Positions 16,637 through 27,197 of a stretch of DNA of 64,000 nt are shown in pieces. The stretch spans positions 18,489 through 82,488 of the forward strand of contig NZ_AUKX01000022.1 of NCBI RefSeq assembly GCF_000424985.1. Reading direction: 5' to 3'. This stretch comes from Arenibacter latericius DSM 15913 (lineage in GTDB: Bacteria; Bacteroidota; Bacteroidia; Flavobacteriales; Flavobacteriaceae). The position numbers and the translations under genes are program-made. The notes below the pieces were generated by a model. The model was not told the origin of the DNA and ran no database searches. It worked only from the letters and a program-made list of their open reading frames with translations. Within the stretch, counting starts at the first letter, position 1, and the number at the start of each line of letters is the position of its first letter.

Positions 16637-19600
16637 TTAGTTCCCAAAATTATATACCAAGGTAAACCCAGTATTAATAGATGTTTGAGGAAAAGCAGTA
16701 GAAACCGCAAATTTGGAGAAGGAGTGATCGTAAAAGAACAGTGCATTTAAACTTTTACTCAACGCATAGTCTGCCCTAAACTTTAGAGACATAATATTTT
16801 TACCAGAGGTAATCTGATTATTGTCTATATCTAAATTTCTAATTATAGTAACGTCGTCTCTTAATGTTAAATCGGCTTTCAGATTTAAATCTCCTTTTAA
16901 GCGCTGCTGATCTCCCCCAATATTAGTAACAAATTTCACATCTTTAAACCTATACCCTAACCCTATGGTATATTCCTTCCCAGTGATTTCTGTCATTAAA
17001 TTATTATCAAAACTTAAAGCAAGCGCCCTATCGGTTCTAATTTCAGCTAAAACACTCATAGAATTTCGCATTTCAAAATCTACTTTCACCAAGGGATTAA
17101 ACTGATCTGTTAGCACCACATTATTCATTATGGTCTCTGGTAGAAAATCCTGATTTTCCATATTTATAGGCTCCAATCCCTCATTCACCATTTGAGTACG
17201 CTCTAAATTAGTCTGAAAAGAATTGATGCTATAAGCAGATCGATATCCATGGGTTAAAGAAAAACGATTAAACTTCTCTTTAAACCAAGAATTACGCATA
17301 AGCCCCGTATATTTTATACTCCAGTTAGGGATAGGGAAATTCCGCATAGCGCCAAGACTTACCTTATTGGCATCTTGTCCGGTATAGGCAGCAAAAAACG
17401 CTGGCAATAATACATCTTGACTAGTTTTCCCATAGCGCTCTGGAAACCCATCGCTATCTACAACGCCCGTGTCATGATTACGCTCTGCAACAATTCTCTC
17501 TGCCACGGTAAGTCGGTTTTTCTTAAAGGCATCAAAATTAGCAGAACCAAACTCGTCGCTTTTATTGAACACCGTGCTAATCATCATGGTAGAAATACTG
17601 AAATTCCCAAAATTATTCCCCAGGAGATTTACATACTCAAAGGCATTGTTTCCTAAATCTTCAACATTAAAACTTTCCTTATAACTTTCGGAAAACTGCC
17701 TATCGGCTACCAAGTCAATAGTAAGGTCCCTAGTGGGTTGTGCCGTTGCTGTTATATTCAATTGCCTATTTGTATTTTCCATATACTGCTGACTAAATTC
17801 TGGAAAAGTAGTTAGCCAACCATTTTTAGCAGCCTCAAAACGTACGTCTGCCTGACTCCCGAATACAAAGCCTATAGTAGGCTTAGCAGTACCTATAAAT
17901 CCGACTGACTTAGTATAACCCGGAAGAACTTTACCATTATTCTCACTATAGGTAACGTTTACACGTTTAACCATAGTAAGCACATCTATAAGAGCATTTA
18001 CCCCCGAGTTGTTAGTCTTTGTAACATCCTCCTCATTGTTCTGTGCATTAGCAGCCCTAGCTAAATTGGTTTGCCCTCTTACTGGTGTCCTTGTATTTTT
18101 CCTCCCTAACCCAATAGCATCATAGAATTTCTGCATACTCAGAGAGGTAGTTAAATTATGAGTATTAGCATTTTGCACTGTATTCACATCTTCTCCAGCC
18201 ACCTCACGAATAGCATCACCACCACGTTGCCAATCAAAATTACTGGTATATGTGTATTGTGCATTTATAAAATCCAGGAAAGGGATTTTATTAAAAGGCA
18301 ACTCATAATTCAATTGCAATTCTTGGGAATGTCTATTGGGTTCACCAATATCAAAAAACCCATCCCATAGGCCTAGGGCGGGATCAATACCAGAATCTGG
18401 ATCCCCATCCGTAGCGAAATAATTTCTTACTATATTATTATTAGAAGCGGTAAGGTTTAGTCGCAATGACTTTGTTAAGCTATAATTAATAGCATACTGC
18501 CAGTTAAAAAGATAGTTTCGTTGTTGCAGGAATGGAAGTTCTAGCTTTTCTACACCAGGCTCAAAAACATCTCTAAACTTCTGCTGATTAAAAGCTCTAT
18601 TAAAGTTAGATTGAAGCGAGACACTTGCTGGCAATACGTTTATATTTAAGTCTTTTAGCCACTTCCAATACCTACTTGTAAAAAGAGAGTCTTTTTTAGC
18701 AAAGGGCTCAACAGAAAGCGGATCAAAATTATGGTTGTAAACAAAGCCTGTTACAACATTTTGATCATGAAGTTCTGCAATCTCAAAATCACGATGATTT
18801 ACTTCATTATAGGAGTAATTAAAGGTAAAATTCTCCACATCATAAAAACGAGCTTTGGAGTCTGCTGCTTTATCTTTTCTAACCCCTATAAAGTTTATAC
18901 TAGTTCTTTTAGTGTAATCTTCCCCTTGTTGCTTCACTGCTTCTGCATCTTCTGCAGATTGAGCAGCGGAAATTCTGTCTTTTAATTTTAAATCGTCATA
19001 TACTGGATCAAACTCGGGGGTAATTAATTGTTCCGAAATACCGTAATTAAATGGTAATTGAAGCCCCCATGTTTTAGGGAAAAGTTGACCAAAATTAACA
19101 TTGGTAACCATATCGTATGAGATAGCATCTTCTCTAGCACGCTCATTAGGCATTTGATCTATAGAACCAAAACCGGAGGTACTCTTACTACCTGTAGCGG
19201 ATAGGGTAGCAAAATCTGCCATATTCATATCTACTGCTGCAATAGCTGCCCACCCCCCATTATTATCTAATCCTGCCAAACGAAGCTCATTAAACCAAAC
19301 CTCTCCCCTTGCTGGAAGGTCGTCATCATTCTTTATCCCCACCATCATACTACGGATACTCCCTAAAGAAGGATTTCCACGGATACCAATACGAACCTTA
19401 CCAAGCGTTCTAGGGTCGAATTCATTTACCTGTACCGCCACTCCATCTACAATCTCATAATAATTTATGGTATTAAGGCTCTGAGAAGCTATTCCTGCCG
19501 ATTTTACTTTTGAAAGATCATCTAAAGCTAAATCCAGTTGATTAACATCTGGCCATATTTCTGTAGCCGAAGTAGCTCCAAAAGAAGTGAATTGTAACGG

Positions 19601-22600
19601 CAGTTCTATTTGATAATAATTCTGTGAGAAATCGGTTCCTATTCTCAAAAATCCAACCAAGGGATGTTCATCATCAGCATAGTCCGTTTCTACCATCTCT
19701 TCTGCATGCATAAACATTTTTAATCGTTTATACTGCCGTATATCTACATTAATATTTTTAAAAACACCCCTAGAGTCCTTAGGCTCCAAATTATCTACCT
19801 TAAAGGACATAGACTGTTCATTTTGTCTAATTATAGTGTTGTTATTGTTAAGTCGTTCTCTTTCTACTCCCGGCGGCAACACATAAGGAATAGGGCTTCT
19901 ATTGGCATTCTCCTCAATATTAACAGCGTTTACATCTACTAAAGTTCCATCGTCCGAAGGATTAGAATCCACGTCGGGCTGAAGCGACCTAGTATAGTTT
20001 CTCCAATCGCCACGTACGAGATCTAAAGTAGCGAAACGCAAAATTACATCACTAGAAAACCCAGTAAGAAACATCCGCATAAAGCTTATAGACCTAAAGT
20101 CGCTTATCCCTCCCTTAGCATCCGTAAAATCACTTAAAGGAATTTTATACTGTATCCAACGCTCGTTTAGGTTATCCCCATTTGGCAAGGTCCTGGTAAC
20201 CCCTTCTTTAATATCTGTTACATACTTATCATTAATAGAAGTCCCTGGTTTAATTTTGATACGATACTCAAAGTAGCTGTTTACCGTATTCATAGTACCA
20301 TCCCTATTAATATCCTCCACATCTGGCAAGGTAGTAGACCCCCTGCTTTTATTACTTACTGTTACCGGAGAATTCCCTTGTGGGTTATTATAATTTAAAT
20401 AGCGGTCTGGGATACTCCCTTCCCTATCCAAGAAATATTCATAATTATCCAAAGCTGGATCTTCTGGCGGACCATTATAGGAAATTCCACCAGCAAAAAC
20501 ATAGGTAGCCTCCTCTTCATCATCAAGGCCATCAAAACCAACGTCTTGTTTCTTTCTATTATTTTCATCTGCATCAAAGGCGTAAACTAAGGATTGGGTT
20601 GCAGGCACTTTACCCCATGCTGTTTTATAGGTAAGATCGTTAGAATCAGCATCAACAGGCAAGCCGTTCTCATATTGTTTTCTCCCATCAGGTAAAATAT
20701 CCTCAGAGATATTTCCAAAATTTATCACTAGATCTCCAGGACCGTTAGCAATTCCATCTACATAGGGATCCAACACCCAAAACTGAAGGTATTCTACATT
20801 AGACTGCTCAAAATTGGTACTATTAAGGGAACGCATTATCCCTCCCCACTTATCTTCTGGTCGTTCTACGTCAAAATTAGGGTTGGCATTATAGGGTCCT
20901 TTTAGATTAGGGTAGTAGGCAAGATCTAGGGTATTTTGCGCCAAAGTCTGCCCTTGCGGAACGTCTTGGTTAAACACATCTTGAATATAGATACGCCTAG
21001 TTTCATTAGTAGAAATATCATCATCCCTAATACTCGATGGCCTTTGATTGGAATAGAAAATAGGATCTATGGTATACCATGCTAGTTTTGCCCTACCAAA
21101 TCCAGATTCCATGCTGTTATCTGCTGCCAGATATTCTATTGGCGGACTAGCCAATGACCACCCCAAGAAAGACCTAATATCTATTAATGACTGAGCTCCT
21201 TCAAAATCGTCCAAATAGGTTGTGGTCTCTCCTTGAAAATTAGCATTCTTTGGAGAACTAGGTTTTAAAAATGCCACTTCTCCACGAACAGATAGATTAG
21301 ACGCTACGTCTGTAACGATATTGGGGAGTTTATTCACTAATCGAGTTAAGAATGGCACTTCTGTAGAGAAGTTACTATTTAAACCGAAGATTGTATTATT
21401 AACCGGCTCTACCCCATAATTAGATTTCTGCGTCAACGGTCTCTCATTAAGATTTAACAAGGTACCGCCTAGCACAAAATTTTTATTAAACTGATGTTCT
21501 ACGTTAACCCCAGCAAAACGTCTTGTCTGCTGACCGAAAACTGCATTATTCTCCACAGAAATATTTATAGGAGTATTAGATGCTTCCAAACTAGGGTCTA
21601 AAATCTGCACCGTCCCCGCCTGATAGTTCACCGTATAATCTATCCCTTCTTGTAATTGACGACCTCCTGCTGTTACCCTTACGGACCCTTGAGGCACATT
21701 AAATGCCCCTATAGGAATACCACTTGCGCCTTGAGACTTGTATCTTCCCTTAAGGATAAACTTATTTTTATCGGCATCTTGCTGTGCGGCTGCCGATGGT
21801 AATGCATACATACTTCTAAATACGTATTTCTTTTGATTGGCATTATACCCCTGATCATTTTCCACTTCATAGGTACCTCCTCCTAGCAGATTAAATAAAA
21901 ACTCTCCAAAGGGCTCTACTTTTGTAAAGATGATATTTCCAGTCTGCGTATCTATTGTAATTCCGGGAACAAAGTCGAAAAATCCATCCCCGCCAGGTTG
22001 AATGTCGTTGTAGTTATTTAGCCGGTCTAAATTAAAGACATCTAATAGTATCCGCTCTTCTAGTGGTTTGGGTGCATTAGGCCAACCACTACCTGGACCC
22101 GACTCTACCGGAGTAATATAGTTTCTAGGTGTTGTTTCGTTATAAAGAATATTAAATTTAAAATCCTCATGACTCAATTGATATGCACCAGTAGCATAAA
22201 TATTTTTCATCATAAGATCCCAAATGGGGTCTACCACATTGGTAATATTACTTTTCAGTAATTTTAGGATCAAGGTGTTATTATTCACAGGAATTTCAGC
22301 TCCTGGAGACACTGTGGTGGCATCTAATCCGCCGTTGGCAAACTCACCTACCTGGTACACTTCCCCGTTATAAGTATATTGAAAAGCCACCCCTAACACC
22401 TCATCATTACTTAGGCGTTGGTTTAAGGAGACATACCCCAATTGCGAATTATAATTATAATCTCTTCCCGGTTCCAATTTTCGGGCATTTTCCAAAATAG
22501 CGTAGTCAAAACCTTGATTTACGGAATACCCAGGAACGTTAAATCCACTCTTTACAGTGGCAATGTCTCTAATATTACTATTTAATGCCCCACCATTTCC

Positions 22601-23812
22601 AATAAGTGCTGGGTTATAATCATTTGCTGCGTTCCTTGGTAGGTTACCCGCTGAAGAAGTGTTGAAGAATCCGGCTGGATCCCCATTATTTCTTCCAATC
22701 CGAGTTCTATCGTTTACAGCCTCCCCTAAATCCTGAATTGCTACCACATTCCGAATATTTAAGGTTTGTTGACTTCTATTAGTTACCCAAACCTCTAGTC
22801 TAGTAATCTGAACCTGACTACGGATATAAGGATAGTTTGCTAAGGCATCATCATAATTATCTCTAAAATAATGCGCTAGAAAAAAGTGTTTATCGGCGTC
22901 GTAATCTTGAGCTCGTAGTTCAAAATCATTAACTGCACCTCCGCCTTGTGCTACTACAGTATTACTTTGGGAACGTTGTTCAGAGAACACTCCGGTAACT
23001 GTTGTTTTACCAAATTGCAGCTGGGTCTTTACCCCGAACAAGCTTTGCGCCCCTGTAATTAGGGAGCTGTTTAGCGGCATGCTCACATTCCCCACCTCAA
23101 TTTTTTGAAGTATATCGTCCTCAGAAGGGGTGTAATCTAATTTAACAAGATTCTGAAAATCAAAAGTAGCCTCAGTATCGTAATTAGCAGTTACTTGTAA
23201 TCTTTCTCCAATCTTCCCTAGCATACTTAAGCTAATCCGCTGATCAAAATCAAATGAGAGGTTGGTACGGTTACGTGGAGATAGAGAGGGGTTATCATTT
23301 TTCTGCCAAATTACACCTAAATCCATTGCTACAGAACCTTGAGGAATTACTTCTATAGTATTTCCACCAAAGACACTCTCAAAAAAACTATTGTTGACGT
23401 AGAAATTTGGAAGTAAATTTTTCCTAGCAGCTTCACTACCCGCCTTTTTTCCAGAATAAGCATCTATTTTCTCTTTAAAATAGGCTTTCATTCCTTCCCT
23501 ACGGGCCAATTCCATATATTCCTCTGGAGTAAGGATAATAGGGTAGCTAATATCAAAATCGCCTACTTTAACAGAATAAATATAACGATCCATTTGAGGA
23601 TCATAGGTGTATTTTGAAACGATACTGTCGGGATTCTCCATCACCATTTTTCCCAAGGCAACGCCCGTTTTTACCGAGTCTATCTCTTGGGAAGGTGTTT
23701 CCTCGCCATCCATATCCTGTGCTAAGACAGTAAAGCCCGTCCCCAAAAAAAATACGAATAGAAAGAAACCCTTAAGTAAGGATTTAAGATTAAGTATAGC
23801 CCCCTTTTTCAA
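16637..23812 (-). CDS. sprA: SprA, outer membrane translocon of the type IX secretion system
   Basis: SprA (Sov) forms the giant outer membrane beta-barrel through which type IX secretion cargo, including gliding adhesins, leaves the cell. The 2391-residue product matches the known size of about 2400. It has a signal peptide (about residues 1-32, ending TVLAQ), a plug- and cap-like N-terminal part, long runs of amphipathic strands, and Asp/Asn-rich loops, ending in an FTLVYNFGN barrel-terminal strand. It begins five bases after ruvA, the order usual in Bacteroidota. The presence of this gene predicts type IX secretion and possibly gliding; the other Gld/Spr/Por genes are outside the window. 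Confidence 0.96.
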   Translation of the reverse strand: MKKGAILNLKSLLKGFFLFVFFLGTGFTVLAQDMDGEETPSQEIDSVKTGVALGKMVMENPDSIVSKYTYDPQMDRYIYSVKVGDFDISYPIILTPEEYMELARREGMKAYFKEKIDAYSGKKAGSEAARKNLLPNFYVNNSFFESVFGGNTIEVIPQGSVAMDLGVIWQKNDNPSLSPRNRTNLSFDFDQRISLSMLGKIGERLQVTANYDTEATFDFQNLVKLDYTPSEDDILQKIEVGNVSMPLNSSLITGAQSLFGVKTQLQFGKTTVTGVFSEQRSQSNTVVAQGGGAVNDFELRAQDYDADKHFFLAHYFRDNYDDALANYPYIRSQVQITRLEVWVTNRSQQTLNIRNVVAIQDLGEAVNDRTRIGRNNGDPAGFFNTSSAGNLPRNAANDYNPALIGNGGALNSNIRDIATVKSGFNVPGYSVNQGFDYAILENARKLEPGRDYNYNSQLGYVSLNQRLSNDEVLGVAFQYTYNGEVYQVGEFANGGLDATTVSPGAEIPVNNNTLILKLLKSNITNVVDPIWDLMMKNIYATGAYQLSHEDFKFNILYNETTPRNYITPVESGPGSGWPNAPKPLEERILLDVFNLDRLNNYNDIQPGGDGFFDFVPGITIDTQTGNIIFTKVEPFGEFLFNLLGGGTYEVENDQGYNANQKKYVFRSMYALPSAAAQQDADKNKFILKGRYKSQGASGIPIGAFNVPQGSVRVTAGGRQLQEGIDYTVNYQAGTVQILDPSLEASNTPINISVENNAVFGQQTRRFAGVNVEHQFNKNFVLGGTLLNLNERPLTQKSNYGVEPVNNTIFGLNSNFSTEVPFLTRLVNKLPNIVTDVASNLSVRGEVAFLKPSSPKNANFQGETTTYLDDFEGAQSLIDIRSFLGWSLASPPIEYLAADNSMESGFGRAKLAWYTIDPIFYSNQRPSSIRDDDISTNETRRIYIQDVFNQDVPQGQTLAQNTLDLAYYPNLKGPYNANPNFDVERPEDKWGGIMRSLNSTNFEQSNVEYLQFWVLDPYVDGIANGPGDLVINFGNISEDILPDGRKQYENGLPVDADSNDLTYKTAWGKVPATQSLVYAFDADENNRKKQDVGFDGLDDEEEATYVFAGGISYNGPPEDPALDNYEYFLDREGSIPDRYLNYNNPQGNSPVTVSNKSRGSTTLPDVEDINRDGTMNTVNSYFEYRIKIKPGTSINDKYVTDIKEGVTRTLPNGDNLNERWIQYKIPLSDFTDAKGGISDFRSISFMRMFLTGFSSDVILRFATLDLVRGDWRNYTRSLQPDVDSNPSDDGTLVDVNAVNIEENANRSPIPYVLPPGVERERLNNNNTIIRQNEQSMSFKVDNLEPKDSRGVFKNINVDIRQYKRLKMFMHAEEMVETDYADDEHPLVGFLRIGTDFSQNYYQIELPLQFTSFGATSATEIWPDVNQLDLALDDLSKVKSAGIASQSLNTINYYEIVDGVAVQVNEFDPRTLGKVRIGIRGNPSLGSIRSMMVGIKNDDDLPARGEVWFNELRLAGLDNNGGWAAIAAVDMNMADFATLSATGSKSTSGFGSIDQMPNERAREDAISYDMVTNVNFGQLFPKTWGLQLPFNYGISEQLITPEFDPVYDDLKLKDRISAAQSAEDAEAVKQQGEDYTKRTSINFIGVRKDKAADSKARFYDVENFTFNYSYNEVNHRDFEIAELHDQNVVTGFVYNHNFDPLSVEPFAKKDSLFTSRYWKWLKDLNINVLPASVSLQSNFNRAFNQQKFRDVFEPGVEKLELPFLQQRNYLFNWQYAINYSLTKSLRLNLTASNNNIVRNYFATDGDPDSGIDPALGLWDGFFDIGEPNRHSQELQLNYELPFNKIPFLDFINAQYTYTSNFDWQRGGDAIREVAGEDVNTVQNANTHNLTTSLSMQKFYDAIGLGRKNTRTPVRGQTNLARAANAQNNEEDVTKTNNSGVNALIDVLTMVKRVNVTYSENNGKVLPGYTKSVGFIGTAKPTIGFVFGSQADVRFEAAKNGWLTTFPEFSQQYMENTNRQLNITATAQPTRDLTIDLVADRQFSESYKESFNVEDLGNNAFEYVNLLGNNFGNFSISTMMISTVFNKSDEFGSANFDAFKKNRLTVAERIVAERNHDTGVVDSDGFPERYGKTSQDVLLPAFFAAYTGQDANKVSLGAMRNFPIPNWSIKYTGLMRNSWFKEKFNRFSLTHGYRSAYSINSFQTNLERTQMVNEGLEPINMENQDFLPETIMNNVVLTDQFNPLVKVDFEMRNSMSVLAEIRTDRALALSFDNNLMTEITGKEYTIGLGYRFKDVKFVTNIGGDQQRLKGDLNLKADLTLRDDVTIIRNLDIDNNQITSGKNIMSLKFRADYALSKSLNALFFYDHSFSKFAVSTAFPQTSINTGFTLVYNFGN

Positions 23813-23817
23813 ATTTG

Positions 23818-24399
23818 TTATAAATTTTTAAGCGCAAATTTTATGATATCTTCAACGCTCAGTCCGGAATCTTGTCTAATAGCTTTGTCCACCACCTTTT
23901 CAGCTTGCTTGCGAACGAACCCAAGAACCTCTAATGCTGATAACGCTTCATCTTTATTTGTATTGCTTGATGGGGCGGAAAGTTCATCAATATCATAAAT
24001 TTTTAGGATCTTATCTTTTAGATCTAAAATTACTCTCTGTGATGTTTTAGCGCCAATCCCTTTTACTCCCTGAATAGTTTTAGCATCTCCCGCGGCAATA
24101 GCATCTCTAATCTGAGATGGACTTAAGGAAGACAACATTGTTCTTGCCGTAGCGGCACCAATACCTGATACCGTCAATAACAATCTAAAAATCTCTCGTT
24201 CCGATTTTTCTGAAAAGCCAAACAAGCTATGGGAATCCTCCTTTACCTGTAAATGGGTATACACCTGAACATTCTCCGCATCTCCGATCTTAGAAAATGT
24301 ATGTAGTGATATGTTTACAAAATAGCCCACTCCAGCACATTCCACAACAAGATAGGTTGGGTTTTTCTCTACTAACTTTCCTCGTAAATGGGTAATCAT
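23818..24399 (-). CDS. ruvA: Holliday junction DNA helicase subunit RuvA
   Basis: Binds Holliday junctions as a tetramer and loads the RuvB motor for branch migration. I place the start at the ATG at 24399 (193 residues), where the family begins (MITHLRGKLVEKNPTYLVVE); an in-frame start at 24459 adds 20 unrelated residues. The OB-fold domain (residues 1-65) is followed by two helix-hairpin-helix motifs (VSGIGAATARTML and VKGIGAKTSQRVILDL) and a C-terminal domain that contacts RuvB (EALSALEVLGF). It leads directly into sprA. The partner ruvB lies at 32758-33780, not adjacent. Confidence 0.96.
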   Translation of the reverse strand: MITHLRGKLVEKNPTYLVVECAGVGYFVNISLHTFSKIGDAENVQVYTHLQVKEDSHSLFGFSEKSEREIFRLLLTVSGIGAATARTMLSSLSPSQIRDAIAAGDAKTIQGVKGIGAKTSQRVILDLKDKILKIYDIDELSAPSSNTNKDEALSALEVLGFVRKQAEKVVDKAIRQDSGLSVEDIIKFALKNL

Positions 24400-24433
24400 T
24401 GGTCGGTTGTTGGTTTTATAGTTAATTAAAAAC

Positions 24434-24462
24434 GAGGTGTTGTTAAACAAAACGAACACCTC
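24434..24462 (-). terminator. terminator-like hairpin between maeB and ruvA
   Basis: Eight-base stem GAGGTGTT / AACACCTC with a 13-base loop; on the minus strand it is followed by GTTTTTAATTAA. It is 85 bases past the malic enzyme stop and 35 bases ahead of the ruvA start, so it may end the maeB transcript or act in the ruvA leader. Confidence 0.6.
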
Positions 24463-24472
24463 CTATAAAATG

Positions 24473-24500
24473 GCCAAAAAGAGAAATTTCTCTTTTTGGC
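24473..24500. repeat. perfect 28-base palindrome
   Basis: GCCAAAAAGAGAAA (24473-24486) is followed directly by its exact reverse complement. In RNA it would form a 12-base stem with a 4-base loop. No T-run follows the second arm, so it is not a canonical terminator; it could be an operator or a processing site. Confidence 0.8.
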
Positions 24501-24546
24501 GCACTTTATATAAAAGGTTAGGATCTAACACCTATGAAGCAAAAAA

Positions 24547-26844
24547 TTACTTTTTAGCTGCCCTAGCGATTCTTCTTTTTTCCCTTTCCTGGGCGTCTAT
24601 AACGGCTACAGCGGTCATATTCACCATTTCATCTACACTTGCACCCAACTGAAGAATGTGTATAGACCTTCTTAGGCCAACCATAATTGGCCCAATAGAA
24701 TCTGCCTGATTTAATTCTTTCAGTAGTTTATAAGTAATATTTGCTGATTCCAAATTAGGGAAAATTAAAGTATTTACCTTTTTCCCTGATATTTTAGAGA
24801 ATGGGAATTTCTCTTGGTGCAACTCCTTATTTAATGCAAAATCTGTCTGTATCTCACCATCTACTTGCAGCTCTGGATATTTTTCATGCAATATCTTTAC
24901 CGCTTCCCTCACCTTTAGTGCATGGGGATGGTTAGAAGACCCAAAATTCGCATAAGACAACAAGGCCATAACGGGCGTAAAACCAAAGGTAGTAGCCACA
25001 TTAGCTGTCATTTTTGCAATTTCTGCAATTTCTTCTGCGTTAGGATCGATATTAATTGAAGTATCTGCCAAGAACATAGGTCCTCTTTCGGTAATCATAA
25101 TATTTACCGTAGATACCTTCTTTACATTAGCTGCTCTACCTATCACCTCAAACACAGGCTTTACCACTGTAGGATAAGCACGGGAATACCCAGAAATCAT
25201 TCCATCTCCATCACCTTCCAACACCATCATAGAACCGAAGTAATTTCGCTCCCTCATTTTCCTTTTAGCACCATAGAGACTTACTCCACTACGTTGTCTA
25301 TTTTCGAAAAATCTTTCTGCATAGCGATTTCGTTGCTCAATGGTATCATCAGATTGGGTATCTATGATTTCTATGTCAGCATCAAAATCTAACTCCTTCA
25401 TTATTTCCTGAATCACCTTTTTATCCCCTAGCAGTATTGGAATAGCTATTCCTTCATCATAAGCTATTTGAGCAGCCTTTAGGACATCAATATGATCTGC
25501 TTCTGCATAGACAATTTTCTTGGGATCCATTTTAGCGCGATCATGTAGTAATCGCACTACCTTATTATCGTTACCCGAGCGTAGCCATAATTCTTCTTTA
25601 TACTTATCCCAATCCTCAATAGGGGCTTTTGCTACCCCGCTATCCATAGCCGCTTTTGCTACTGCTGGCGGAATTTCTGTAATTAGTCGAGGGTCAAAGG
25701 GTTTTGGAATTATATAATCCCTCCCAAACGTAAGTCGCGTTAAACCGTAGGTAATATTCACCTGCTCTGGTACCGTTTCTTCGGTGAGGTCTGCCAATGC
25801 TTTTACGGCTGCCATTTTCATAGCCTCATTTATTTTTGTAGCCCTAACATCTAAAGCTCCCCTAAAAATAAATGGGAATCCAAGAACATTGTTAACTTGG
25901 TTAGGATGGTCAGATCTACCGGTAGCCATAATAATATCTTCCCTAGTTTTTATTGCTAGGTTATAATCTATCTCCGGATTAGGGTTAGACATGGCGAACA
26001 CAATAGGATCCTTAGCCATGGACAATAGCATTTCTGGACTTAAAATATCTGCTTTGGAGAGTCCAATAAACACCTCTGCATCTACCATTGCCTCTTCCAA
26101 GGTATTTATTTGCCTGTCTGTTGCAAATTCTAGCTTTTCACCACTAAGGTTAGGTCTATCTCTACGGATAACCCCCTTACTATCTAACATTACAATGTTT
26201 TCATCTTTAGCACCGAAGGCTTTATATAATCTTGTACATGATACTGCTGCTGCTCCTGCGCCACTTACAACAATACGTACCTCTTCCATCTTTTTCCCGG
26301 TGAGCTTAAGTGCATTTAATAATGCTGCTGCAGATATGATTGCGGTTCCATGCTGATCATCATGCATTACTGGAATATCTAACTCTTCCTTTAGTCTTCG
26401 TTCTATTTCAAAAGCTTCTGGAGCCTTAATATCCTCTAGATTTATTCCACCAAAAGTTGGCGAAATAATTTTTACGGTTTCTACAAACTTATCTACATCT
26501 GTAGTATCTAACTCAATATCGATACTATCTATATCTGCAAAAATTTTAAACAAAAGGCTCTTCCCTTCCATTACTGGCTTGGAAGCCTCAGGGCCAATAT
26601 CTCCAAGCCCCAATACGGCAGTTCCGTTAGATATTACCGCAACAAGATTCCCTTTTGCGGTATATTTATATACGTTATTCTTGTCTTTTGCAATTTCTAA
26701 ACAGGGTTGTGCAACCCCGGGAGAGTATGCAAGCCCTAGATCACGCTGCGTAGAATAGGGTTTTGTAGGGACTATTTTAATTTTTCCTGGTTGAGGCTTT
26801 GCATGATATACTAATGCTTCTCGCCTAATCCTTTCCTTGCTCAT
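24547..26844 (-). CDS. maeB: NADP-dependent malic enzyme fused to phosphotransacetylase-like domain
   Basis: Oxidative decarboxylation of malate to pyruvate with NADP reduction, cytosolic. The start at 26844 gives 765 residues, the usual length of MaeB-type enzymes; an in-frame start at 26865 adds seven residues. The N-terminal part has [18 protein letters not shown], the [11 protein letters not shown] metal and active-site block, and the nucleotide-binding [12 protein letters not shown]. From about residue 430 to the end runs a phosphate acetyltransferase-like domain ([39 protein letters not shown]), thought to be regulatory (acetyl-CoA sensing) rather than catalytic in these fusions. It appears to be a single-gene unit with a -7 box upstream. 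Confidence 0.95.
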   Translation of the reverse strand: MSKERIRREALVYHAKPQPGKIKIVPTKPYSTQRDLGLAYSPGVAQPCLEIAKDKNNVYKYTAKGNLVAVISNGTAVLGLGDIGPEASKPVMEGKSLLFKIFADIDSIDIELDTTDVDKFVETVKIISPTFGGINLEDIKAPEAFEIERRLKEELDIPVMHDDQHGTAIISAAALLNALKLTGKKMEEVRIVVSGAGAAAVSCTRLYKAFGAKDENIVMLDSKGVIRRDRPNLSGEKLEFATDRQINTLEEAMVDAEVFIGLSKADILSPEMLLSMAKDPIVFAMSNPNPEIDYNLAIKTREDIIMATGRSDHPNQVNNVLGFPFIFRGALDVRATKINEAMKMAAVKALADLTEETVPEQVNITYGLTRLTFGRDYIIPKPFDPRLITEIPPAVAKAAMDSGVAKAPIEDWDKYKEELWLRSGNDNKVVRLLHDRAKMDPKKIVYAEADHIDVLKAAQIAYDEGIAIPILLGDKKVIQEIMKELDFDADIEIIDTQSDDTIEQRNRYAERFFENRQRSGVSLYGAKRKMRERNYFGSMMVLEGDGDGMISGYSRAYPTVVKPVFEVIGRAANVKKVSTVNIMITERGPMFLADTSINIDPNAEEIAEIAKMTANVATTFGFTPVMALLSYANFGSSNHPHALKVREAVKILHEKYPELQVDGEIQTDFALNKELHQEKFPFSKISGKKVNTLIFPNLESANITYKLLKELNQADSIGPIMVGLRRSIHILQLGASVDEMVNMTAVAVIDAQEREKRRIARAAKK

Positions 26845-27197
26845 AGGGATTAATTTTAAAAACAAAGTTAACAGTATTCTTTAAATTATAAAGATTTAAA
26901 AATGATAACCAATTAGATTCGCATTCCAATTTAAGAAAGAATCAGGAAAAACTGTGTTGATTTAATCGAGTAAGAAATATATTACATACTCTTTAATTGC
27001 TTGTTTATCTCCTATAACACTAATCTAGATATCATATTATAAAGAACAACAATATTTATGGTTAAACGAGGGCTATCACCAAATAAATAGGTTTCAAGAG
27101 GAAGTTAAATTATTGAATTAAGCGATATAGAATTTTGCCTTGATGAAATTGGCATTGAGAAGTCAACCAGGTTAAAGACACTTTAGAGGTATTTCAC
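26845..27197. other. gap with a possible short coding relic
   Basis: Between maeB and queG. Apart from the maeB -7 box, the only thing noted is an open stretch on the plus strand (27109-27186) that reads SDIEFCLDEIGIEKSTRLKTL before a stop; it has protein-like composition but no start codon or upstream extension, so it may be a gene relic or chance. No hairpin terminator for queG was seen. Confidence 0.4.
26863..26870 (-). promoter_or_regulatory. possible -7 box for maeB
   Basis: Minus strand reads TAACTTTG, matching TAnnTTTG, 18 bases before the maeB ATG. No TTG at the right -33 distance. Confidence 0.45.

Noticed and set aside
16637..23812. Hundreds of residues of repetitive Asn/Asp-rich loops in the 2391-residue protein, considered as a novel giant adhesin
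   Set aside because: Size, signal peptide, barrel-like strands, C-terminal strand and position directly after ruvA fit the known SprA translocon.
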